A stretch of 6,398 nt of DNA from Patescibacteria group bacterium (GTDB lineage Bacteria > Patescibacteriota > Microgenomatia > UBA12405), in the NCBI GenBank assembly GCA_018901355.1, contig JAHIEZ010000043.1, forward strand, positions 1-6,398, read 5' to 3'. The notes under the pieces are model-generated. The model was not told the DNA's origin. It saw nothing but the letters and a program-made list of their open reading frames with translations, and ran no database searches. This document shows positions 1 to 5,760 of the stretch, piece by piece. A program made the translations under genes and the position numbers. Every line of letters begins with the position of its first letter. The stretch's first letter is position 1.

Positions 1-334
1 GGGCGTGAGAAGTAACTTCACAGACAACGTGGGTGACGTTGGCTTGTTTCATTCGAAAAAATAATTTTTGAAGATCACGAGGATGGGGACTGGTGGTGTG
101 GAGTCCGGTGCTTTGACTTTGATCTCCGATCTTGGCTTCAATGGTGCTGATAAGGCCCGTTTTTAAACCGGCGTTTTGAAGAGTATGGTAAAGAAGAGTG
201 GCGGTGGTAGTTTTACCGTCGGTACCGGTGACACCGATAAGGATAAGTTTTCGGCTAGGAAAAGCGTAGACAATGTTGAAAAAGATGCTTTGGGGGAGGT
301 GCCAAAAGAGATTTTTAAGTTTTTGGAGAAACAT
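1..334 (-). CDS. murE: MurE-like Mur ligase (UDP-MurNAc-peptide ligase), 5' part only
   Basis: Mur ligases use ATP to add an amino acid to the UDP-MurNAc peptide precursor in the cytoplasm; MurE adds the third residue. My translation from the ATG at 334 gives 111 residues before the window ends. The P-loop GVTGTDGKTTT lies at residues 34-44, HTTSPHP at about 79-85 resembles the MurE TTPD region, and EVTSHA at 106-111 matches the MurE EVSSHA motif; together these favour MurE over MurC, MurD, MurF or FolC. Canonical MurE carries about 100 residues before the P-loop (the UDP-MurNAc-binding domain). Here there are only 33, so that domain is missing. The residues that select the amino acid lie outside the window. 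The start is 13 bases after the ftsI stop, with no Shine-Dalgarno; a TTG at 346-344 in the same frame is an alternative. Of 111 codons only five end in G, including two Met and one Trp. Confidence 0.88.
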   Translation of the reverse strand, partial: MFLQKLKNLFWHLPQSIFFNIVYAFPSRKLILIGVTGTDGKTTTATLLYHTLQNAGLKTGLISTIEAKIGDQSQSTGLHTTSPHPRDLQKLFFRMKQANVTHVVCEVTSHA

Positions 335-346
335 TTTTAGTAGCAA

Positions 347-355
347 ATTATAACA
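347..355 (-). promoter_or_regulatory. possible extended -10 promoter element before murE
   Basis: The minus strand reads TGTTATAAT at 355-347, a perfect TGnTATAAT extended -10, across the last codons and stop of ftsI. It sits 12 bases before the murE ATG. No -35 box is visible at 16-18 bases spacing, but extended -10 promoters can work without one. The bases also encode His-Leu-Leu-stop, so chance is a real alternative. Confidence 0.25.
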
Positions 356-1985
356 AATGGCTAAGTTTTTCGGCTAAATCGAACCAAACGGGGGCGGCGG
401 TAGTGGAGCCCCAGGGAGAAGCCTTGGGTCTAACTAGAGTGACAATTAGACTGAATTTTGCTTGTTGACAGGGTGAAAAACCAATAAAAGAAGCAATGGT
501 GGCTGATGCTTGATACTGACCGAATTGGGCAATTTGAGCGGTGCCTGATTTACCGCAAACTTCAAGATTATTTGGTTTCAATTTAGCCAAATTGCTGTTT
601 TCCACGATATATTTTAAATATTCTTTGATTTGGTCAGTGGTTTGGCTATCAAAAATTTTAGTTTTTTGATTATTTTTGTTTTTTATAATTTTATTTCCCT
701 CTGATAAATAATCGACAATTTTTGGTTTTTGGGTCCAACCGTCGTTGGCCAGAGAGTTAAAGGCGTGAAGCATTTGAAGCTGAGTGATGGCAAAGCCTTG
801 GCCGAAGGAGGCGGTAGCTAGGTCTAAAGGAGACCAATAGTTTTTGTTGAGAGGACGAGCTTCACCTTGGAGATCAACGCCTATTTTTTGATCTAAATTA
901 AGAAGGTGATAATATTTTAAAAAATTGTCCTGACCCAAAGAGTCGATGATATAACTCATAGAAATATTGTCTGAATTTTTTAAAGTATCTTTGATGTCGG
1001 TATCGGGATGATAAGAGAAATCCCAGTTGTTGATAGTATATTCACCAATGGTTCTGGCAGTTTGGCATTGAGGGCAGTGATAGTTTTTGTCTATGGATTG
1101 ACTGTCCAGGGCCATGGCAACTACCAGAGGTTTAAAAATAGAGCCCGGCTCGAAGAGATCGGCAATGGCGTTGTTTCTTTCGGCGGAAGGACTGGCTTCC
1201 AGACTAGTCATGGCTAAAATGGCTCCGGTTGAGGGTTCCATCAGGATGATAGAGCCTGATTCGGCCATATAATCGCTTATAGCTTGAGACAGTTTTTGTT
1301 GAATTAAAAATTGAATTTTTCGATTGATAAAAGTGTGGATATCCCGGCCGTTGATACTACTTGTTTGCCAAATTTTTTGGGAAAGAAGAGTTTGGCCGGT
1401 GGCATCAATGGCCGATTTACTGTAACCGGTTTTACCGAGAAGTTGTTTATGGTAGTAGGCTTCCAATCCACCGTAACCGACCTGAATCCCCTGTTGGTTT
1501 TGGGCGACGATACCGGTGATGTCCTGGCCCAGATTTTTTTCAGGGTAGTATCGAGAGTAGGTTTGACCAAAAGAGAGACCGGATAGAGTTAGGAGCTGAC
1601 TTTCTTTTTGACTGAATAAAGTGGGGAAACTTTGCCATTGTTTTTGAGAATTGTGGGTGAAATTATCAATGATTTGACCATTTTCAACAATAAAATCGGG
1701 CTTGATGTTTTCAATAATTTTAAATATTTCACTTAAATCTTGTTTGAGGTTTGGTTTGTAGATGGAAAGCTGATAACCGGTTTGGTTTAGAACCCAGGGG
1801 GAGTTGTTATGGAAAAAAATTTTTCCCCGAAGCGGGGTGATTTTTTCAATTTTTTGAGTTTGACGCATGGCTTGTTCTTTTAGACCAGGTCCTTGCCAAA
1901 TTTGCCAGTAAAAAAGGCGAAAAACAACAAGTAAGAAAGCAAGATTGATGGCAAGAATAAGGGATAGGTGTCTACTTTTGATCAA
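348..1985 (-). CDS. ftsI: FtsI-type penicillin-binding protein (septal peptidoglycan transpeptidase)
   Basis: Class B PBP, 545 residues, which crosslinks septal peptidoglycan outside the membrane. There is a short cytoplasmic tail, then one membrane anchor at about residues 8-27. RGKI at 53-56 corresponds to the RGxI motif that opens the PBP dimerisation domain (about 50-230). The transpeptidase domain (about 245-545) has all three active-site motifs: SIFK at 282-285 (nucleophile Ser282, Lys285), SDN at 338-340 and KSGT at 479-482. No PASTA repeats follow. Cys304 and Cys307 form a CPQC pair; its role is unknown. The start is TTG at 1985, overlapping the ftsL stop as TTGA. An in-frame TAG lies seven codons upstream with no ATG in between, and the first ATG (residue 40) would remove the anchor. 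Position after ftsL and before murE is the classical dcw place and supports FtsI rather than an elongation PBP2. Confidence 0.95.
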   Translation of the reverse strand: MIKSRHLSLILAINLAFLLVVFRLFYWQIWQGPGLKEQAMRQTQKIEKITPLRGKIFFHNNSPWVLNQTGYQLSIYKPNLKQDLSEIFKIIENIKPDFIVENGQIIDNFTHNSQKQWQSFPTLFSQKESQLLTLSGLSFGQTYSRYYPEKNLGQDITGIVAQNQQGIQVGYGGLEAYYHKQLLGKTGYSKSAIDATGQTLLSQKIWQTSSINGRDIHTFINRKIQFLIQQKLSQAISDYMAESGSIILMEPSTGAILAMTSLEASPSAERNNAIADLFEPGSIFKPLVVAMALDSQSIDKNYHCPQCQTARTIGEYTINNWDFSYHPDTDIKDTLKNSDNISMSYIIDSLGQDNFLKYYHLLNLDQKIGVDLQGEARPLNKNYWSPLDLATASFGQGFAITQLQMLHAFNSLANDGWTQKPKIVDYLSEGNKIIKNKNNQKTKIFDSQTTDQIKEYLKYIVENSNLAKLKPNNLEVCGKSGTAQIAQFGQYQASATIASFIGFSPCQQAKFSLIVTLVRPKASPWGSTTAAPVWFDLAEKLSHLL

Positions 1986-2239
1986 TTTATGGGGATTTTT
2001 AAACTATTTTTAATAGGGATTAGGTTTTTGGAAGAAATTAAGGGATAAAGATATTCAAGTGAAGTAATTTCCGCTTTTTCTTGTTCCAGAAATTGGTTTT
2101 GAGGCAGAAGTGCTTGTTTTTTTTCTGTTTGTTGTTGTAGAAGAGTATTTTGATCGATGATTTGTGAATTGTAATAAAAAGAGAAAAGCAAACGAAAAAA
2201 AAAGGAAAAAACCAGAAGAAAAATAAATTTTTTTTTCAT
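1982..2239 (-). CDS. ftsL: FtsL-like small divisome protein
   Basis: An 85-residue protein with a basic N-terminus (MKKK), one hydrophobic segment at about residues 5-22, then a Gln/Glu/Lys-rich stretch at about 25-60 that looks like a coiled coil, and a short tail. This is the plan of FtsL, a bitopic protein that pairs with FtsB/DivIC and helps activate FtsI and FtsW at the septum. The sequence itself is too short and variable for firm homology, so the call rests on topology and on its place between rsmH and ftsI. Its ATG overlaps the rsmH stop (ATGA) and its TGA overlaps the ftsI TTG, so translation is probably coupled on both sides. The first codons contain an A9 run (2228-2236), and codons 13-15 a T9 run (2195-2203). 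Confidence 0.72.
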   Translation of the reverse strand: MKKKFIFLLVFSFFFRLLFSFYYNSQIIDQNTLLQQQTEKKQALLPQNQFLEQEKAEITSLEYLYPLISSKNLIPIKNSLKIPIN

Positions 2240-3123
2240 GGCTTGATCTGATAGGCCCTGAGAAGAGCTGAACGCGATAAGGGATTTTTTTTAACTTCCA
2301 AATAAGAGGCTTTGATGGCCTTGGTGGTCAGTTTTTTAATTTTTCTAAAATGGCTTGAGATAAACTGTTTAACCAGGCGATCTTCGCCGGAATGAAAGGA
2401 GATAACAACAACCCGGCAGTGAGGAGGGAGGCAGGAGAGAGTTTGGTTGAGGGCCTTTTTTAGATTGTCAAACTCTTGATTGACGACAATTCTTAGGGCC
2501 AGAAAAATTTTAGTACTGGGATTTATTTTTGTTTTGATAGATCTTTTTTGATAAAAATTGTTGACAATGGAACTTAAACGTAAGCCGGTTTTGATGGGGG
2601 TAATTTGGCGCTGTCTGATTATTTCTTGGCTTAGAGGTAGGGCTAGTTTTTCTTGAGCATAAAAACTAAAGATGCGGCTCAGCTCGGGGCCGGAATAAGT
2701 ATTGATAATCATTTCGGCGGTAAGAGGAGAAGAAAGAGGATCCAGGCGCATATCCAAAGAGTCGGGATCATTGTAGGAGAAGCCGCGGTTGACGGATTTT
2801 TGTTGATTAACACTTAAACCCAAATCAAAAATTATGCCGGCAATTTTTTGGGGTGTTTTGATATTGTCTTTAATAATTTTTTCTAAATTACTAAAGTTGT
2901 CGTGAATGGTAAAAAATCTATGGGGAATTTTTTTTTGGAGTCTTTTTTGAGCGATCTTGATATTGTTTAGGTCCTGATCGATGGCATAAACAGTGGCGCC
3001 GAGAGATAAAATTTTTTGGCTGTGGCCACCGTGACCGAGAGTAGCGTCAATATAAATTTGGTGGGGATTTACCTCGAGAAGTTTTAAAGATTCTGTGGAC
3101 AAAACCGGTAGATGATATGTCAT
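2236..3123 (-). CDS. rsmH: RsmH (MraW), 16S rRNA m4C1402 methyltransferase
   Basis: SAM-dependent enzyme that N4-methylates C1402 in the decoding centre of 16S rRNA. The 295 residues run the full length of the family (usually about 300). Visible motifs in order: HLPVLSTE at 4-11; SAM-binding DATLGHGGHS at 26-35; acidic AIDQD at 47-51; DLGLSVNQ at 100-107 (family DLGVSSxQ); RGFSYNDPDSLDMRLD at 113-128; the ALRIVVNQEF helix at 209-218; VISFHSGEDRLVKQF at 240-254 (family SFHSLEDR); and NPLSRSALLRA at 280-290, the usual C-terminal NPRARSAKLR signature. The ATG at 3123 overlaps the lipoprotein stop as ATGA, and the stop overlaps the ftsL ATG in the same way. There is no Shine-Dalgarno. In most bacteria mraZ precedes this gene; here a lipoprotein gene does. 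Confidence 0.97.
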   Translation of the reverse strand: MTYHLPVLSTESLKLLEVNPHQIYIDATLGHGGHSQKILSLGATVYAIDQDLNNIKIAQKRLQKKIPHRFFTIHDNFSNLEKIIKDNIKTPQKIAGIIFDLGLSVNQQKSVNRGFSYNDPDSLDMRLDPLSSPLTAEMIINTYSGPELSRIFSFYAQEKLALPLSQEIIRQRQITPIKTGLRLSSIVNNFYQKRSIKTKINPSTKIFLALRIVVNQEFDNLKKALNQTLSCLPPHCRVVVISFHSGEDRLVKQFISSHFRKIKKLTTKAIKASYLEVKKNPLSRSALLRAYQIKP

Positions 3124-3842
3124 GGGCCGATGAGATAATCGCCGGCCAGACTTTTTTGGTTTTCTTTAGTGGCAGACGAAGGTTCGATTGAGTCAATAGT
3201 GCCGGCGCCATTGCCACTGGCGAAAACGGAATAGATTTGTCCTGATTGGACGGAAGAATTGGGGAAACCGTAATTTTTTAAGAGAAGAAAATATTGGCCT
3301 TTGGCGGCGGTGGCTTTTATGGTTAGATCAGATAAAGAAAGAGTCTTGTTCTGATTGATCTGGTTTGAATCGGTAAGAACGAATTTGGTTTCATGAGTGG
3401 ACATTTGGCCGTTTCTATTGATGAAAATAAGAGAGAGAGTACCGCCGGTGATGCCTTCGTCATATTTATATTTACAGGCGTTGGTGCAACTGGCTGTGCC
3501 TAAAAGAATATCTTTTTCGAGAGAGGAACTTTCTATTTTGAGGGTATCCCCTACTCCTTTTTCTATTTCAATATTGCCGTCGGTAGCCAGATAAATAAGT
3601 TCGTATTCTATTTGGGTGATGGAATCGGGGATATTGACTATTTTTAGCTTAAGCTCGTGACCATCAGCACGGGGAGTGAGACTGATGTAGGGTTTTTGAG
3701 AAGCGTCCATCTCTACCATTTTGGGAGTGGGGGTGGGAGTGTCCTGGGGAGCAACAGTTTTTTTGCCACAGGCAGAAAGAAGAAGGGTGGAGCCAAGAAT
3801 TAAACTTAAATTAAGGATAAATTTTAATTTTTTTTGGGTCAT
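3120..3842 (-). CDS. predicted lipoprotein of unknown function, first gene of the dcw group
   Basis: I do not recognise the family. The 240 residues begin with a lipoprotein signal: basic MTQKKLK, a hydrophobic stretch at 8-23, and a lipobox ending LLSAC with Cys25 as the expected lipidation site. A Thr-Pro linker (TPTPTP at 35-40) follows, suggesting a tethered outer domain. The rest (about 50-160 and 165-220) has alternating hydrophobic residues typical of beta-sheet, and Cys119/Cys123 could form a disulfide. No catalytic motif is visible. The ATG at 3842 is three bases after the glyS stop, and the TGA overlaps the rsmH ATG, so expression is likely coupled to the division genes. Function in envelope or septum is inference from location only. 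Confidence 0.85.
   Translation of the reverse strand: MTQKKLKFILNLSLILGSTLLLSACGKKTVAPQDTPTPTPKMVEMDASQKPYISLTPRADGHELKLKIVNIPDSITQIEYELIYLATDGNIEIEKGVGDTLKIESSSLEKDILLGTASCTNACKYKYDEGITGGTLSLIFINRNGQMSTHETKFVLTDSNQINQNKTLSLSDLTIKATAAKGQYFLLLKNYGFPNSSVQSGQIYSVFASGNGAGTIDSIEPSSATKENQKSLAGDYLIGP
3723..3749 (+). other. G-run cluster, possible G-quadruplex on the template strand
   Basis: The plus strand has four G tracts: 3723-3725, 3729-3733, 3735-3737 and 3746-3749, with loops of 3, 1 and 8 bases. The last loop slightly exceeds the usual 1-7 limit. The tracts arise from Pro codons (CCC) of the Thr-Pro linker in the lipoprotein gene and lie on the template strand about 95-120 bases into the gene. 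A chance result of the linker is likely. Confidence 0.3.
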
Positions 3843-3845
3843 GAT

Positions 3846-5162
3846 TTAATTTAACTTTTTTTGTAACCAACTGTCAACTTGGTCTATTTTTAACCGTTCC
3901 TGTTTCATGGAGTCACGGTGACGAATGGTGACGGTATTGTCGTCTAATGTTTGAAAGTCGACGACCAGACACCAAGGGGTGCCGATTTCGTCTTGACGAC
4001 GATATTTTTTGCCGATATTACTACTGTCATCCCAGTCGACGGGGTAGGAAGCGGACAGTTTTTGAAATATTTTTTTTGCCAGAGAAACAAGTTCTGGTTT
4101 ATTGGTAGCTAGAGGGAAGATGGCCATTTTGTAAGCAGAAACTTGAGGGTGAAGTTTTAGCAGGGTTCGAGTTTGGCCGTTTTCCAGTTTTTCTTTGGTA
4201 TAGGCGTCTAAGAGTAAATAGAAAAAACTGCGATCGACACCACCGGAGCATTCGACGATATGGGGAATATATTTACTGTTGTCAGTCGGGTCCAAATAAC
4301 TTAGATCCTGACCACTAAAACGGGAGTGTTGGGAAAGATCATAATCGGCACGCCAGTGGATACCTTCCATTTCGGCCCAACCCCAAGGGGTATGGTATTC
4401 AATGTCAAAAGCTTTTTTGGCATAAAAAGCCAATTCATCTTTTTGGTGTTGACGGAAACGAAGACTATCCTGGTGATTGAAAAACTTTTGATACCAAGTA
4501 AGCCTATTTTGTTTCCAATATTCATACCATTTGTCCATATCTTCGGATTTAACAAAATATTGAATATCCCATTGTTCGAACTCGCGGGTACGATAAAGAA
4601 AGTTCTTGGGGTTGATTTCATTTCGGAAAGCTTTACCGATTTGGGCAATACCGAAAGGAATTTTTATCCTGGTGGAGTCAACGACATTTTTGAAGTTTAG
4701 ATAAATATTTTGACAAGCTTCACCACGAAGGTAGGCGTGGGTTTTTTCACCTTCGATGACACCGATATCGGTCTCAAAAAGAATGTTGTATTTTTTGGGT
4801 TTGGTGAAAGTACCGGAACATTCGGGGCATTTTTTTGGGTCATCCAAAAGATCGGGACGGAAACGTTTGTGACATTTTTTGCATTCAACCATGGCGTCAG
4901 CAAAGTTTTTGACATGGCCGGAGGCTTGCCAAACTTTGGGATGGGTGATAATGGTACCGTCAATACCGAGGACATCGAGACGGGTTTCGATGTTGTCATG
5001 CCACCAGAGATTTTTCCAGTTACGTTTCATTTGGGAACCGACGGGGCCGTAATCATAAAAACCACTGATACCACCGTAGATTTCAGAGTTTTGAAAAACT
5101 ATGCCACGACGTTTACAAAGAGCTACCAATTGAGAAACTTTATCGTTTTGAGTATCGACCAT
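3846..5162 (-). CDS. glyS: glycyl-tRNA synthetase, single-chain homodimer (alpha2) type
   Basis: Class II synthetase that charges tRNA-Gly with glycine in the cytoplasm. The single 438-residue chain is near the usual 450-500 of the alpha2 type, unlike the separate alpha and beta chains of E. coli. Motif 1 region: GFYDYGPVGSQMKRNW at 34-49. A CxxC pair at 94/97 and another at 112/115 form a probable zinc ribbon. Motif 2: FRNEINPKNFLYRTREFEQWDIQYF at 179-203 (key residues Arg180, Glu182, Arg191). Motif 3: VECSGGVDRSFFYLLL at 303-318, with Arg310. The anticodon-binding domain spans about 338-438, starting at HPQVSAYKMAIFPL. The ATG at 5162 follows a 37-base gap after recO that contains a TATAAT box; there is no Shine-Dalgarno. 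The motif 2 strand reads QWDIQYF where most relatives have QMEIEFF. Confidence 0.98.
   Translation of the reverse strand: MVDTQNDKVSQLVALCKRRGIVFQNSEIYGGISGFYDYGPVGSQMKRNWKNLWWHDNIETRLDVLGIDGTIITHPKVWQASGHVKNFADAMVECKKCHKRFRPDLLDDPKKCPECSGTFTKPKKYNILFETDIGVIEGEKTHAYLRGEACQNIYLNFKNVVDSTRIKIPFGIAQIGKAFRNEINPKNFLYRTREFEQWDIQYFVKSEDMDKWYEYWKQNRLTWYQKFFNHQDSLRFRQHQKDELAFYAKKAFDIEYHTPWGWAEMEGIHWRADYDLSQHSRFSGQDLSYLDPTDNSKYIPHIVECSGGVDRSFFYLLLDAYTKEKLENGQTRTLLKLHPQVSAYKMAIFPLATNKPELVSLAKKIFQKLSASYPVDWDDSSNIGKKYRRQDEIGTPWCLVVDFQTLDDNTVTIRHRDSMKQERLKIDQVDSWLQKKLN
3849..3877 (-). promoter_or_regulatory. possible promoter for the lipoprotein-rsmH-ftsL-ftsI operon
   Basis: On the minus strand a perfect -35 box TTGACA (3877-3872) is followed by a 17-base spacer and TTAAAT (3854-3849), which matches the -10 consensus at 4 of 6 positions. 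The start of transcription would fall at about 3842, the A of the lipoprotein ATG, giving a leaderless message. The TTGACA lies inside the last codons of glyS (Val-Asp-Ser). Confidence 0.4.
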
Positions 5163-5167
5163 GGTTT

Positions 5168-5196
5168 ATTATAGCGAATTGCAAGTGTTTTTTTTA
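5168..5196 (-). promoter_or_regulatory. glyS: possible glyS promoter with consensus -10
   Basis: In the 37-base gap between recO and glyS the minus strand carries a perfect TATAAT (5173-5168). With a 17-base spacer the -35 position (5196-5191) reads TAAAAA, 3 of 6 to consensus, within an A-rich tract that could act as an UP-like element. Only five bases separate TATAAT from the ATG, so transcription would start at or next to the start codon. Confidence 0.4.
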
Positions 5197-5199
5197 TTT

Positions 5200-5760
5200 T
5201 TAACTAAAAAGGCCGGGGGATTGGAGGGGTTTTTCAATAATAGATTGGAGGAATTGCTGGATTTGTTTTTGGGTTTTGGGATAATCCCCTTTTTGGAAGT
5301 TATCAACTATTTCTAAAGGAAGACCAAAACCGAAAGTTTTTATTAACTCAATTTCGTTTTGAAGATAATTTTTGACCTGATTGTTTTGAATGGCGGAAAT
5401 GATTTTTTGACTAAGAGGATAAACAAAGTCGGTGTGTTGGTTTTCAACGACCAGATTGTTGATCGTTTCCAAAAAATAGAAAAGAAGATTGAGTTGGGCT
5501 AAGTTCTTGGGGTTTTGAAGAAAGGCGTTTTGAGTTTGGGCTTGGGAAATCCAAGTGAAATCATTTTTTTGGTAAAGTTGGGTTTTGATGGTATTGCCCA
5601 GTTGAAGGGCAGATAAGCGGCTACTTTTTATGTTTTGAGCTCCTTTGGCCAGAGCCATTATTTTGCCATGATGAGGAGTAAGCAGAGTGACGAAAAGATC
5701 GGCCTCTTTGGTCTTTTTTTTGTTTATAACCAGAGCAAGAGTGGAGAGATAGGGAGACAT
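5200..5760 (-). CDS. recO: RecO-like DNA repair and recombination mediator, short form
   Basis: RecO helps load RecA onto SSB-coated single-stranded DNA in the RecF pathway and anneals DNA strands. The N-terminal OB-fold half is recognisable: EADLFVTLLTPHHGKIMALA at 19-38 matches the family pattern ExDrlvtlLTpeyGki, followed by KGAQNIKSSRLSALQLGN at 39-56 and LYQKNDFTWISQAQ at 62-75. The rest is helical (LNLLFYFLETINNL at 90-103), and GFGLPLEIV at 144-152 aligns with the GxxPxl segment. At 186 residues it is shorter than the usual 240 or so, and has no cysteine at all, so the zinc finger of many RecO proteins is absent. The ATG shares its A with the upstream stop (TAATG), indicating coupling to the DUF4012 gene. 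Confidence 0.87.
   Translation of the reverse strand: MSPYLSTLALVINKKKTKEADLFVTLLTPHHGKIMALAKGAQNIKSSRLSALQLGNTIKTQLYQKNDFTWISQAQTQNAFLQNPKNLAQLNLLFYFLETINNLVVENQHTDFVYPLSQKIISAIQNNQVKNYLQNEIELIKTFGFGLPLEIVDNFQKGDYPKTQKQIQQFLQSIIEKPLQSPGLFS

Noticed and set aside
1008..1586. Short plus-strand frames opposite ftsI and an alternative minus-strand frame at 1304-1570
   Set aside because: They sit inside the intact ftsI gene and carry no start signal or motif.
3124..3147. Imperfect hairpin (GGCC arms plus GAT/ATC with a 3-base bulge) just before the rsmH ATG
   Set aside because: The stem is short and bulged and lies in lipoprotein codons; it could mask the rsmH start but the support is too weak to annotate.
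4301..4999. Other long open frames overlapping glyS on both strands (for example 4326-4700 plus, 4301-4648 and 4697-4999 minus)
   Set aside because: These are shadow frames inside a gene with all class II synthetase motifs, and none has a recognisable protein pattern.
4710..5174. A 154-codon open frame on the plus strand opposite glyS
   Set aside because: It lies fully antisense to a certain glyS gene, shows no domain pattern, and is explained by the rarity of G-ending codons in the real gene, which removes stops from the opposite strand.
5176..5183. TTGCAA upstream of glyS considered as a -35 box
   Set aside because: It is only about five bases from TATAAT, far too close to act as the -35 of that promoter.
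5191..5200. A-rich tract after recO considered as an intrinsic terminator
   Set aside because: On the transcript it is an A tract, not a U tract, and no GC-rich stem precedes it.
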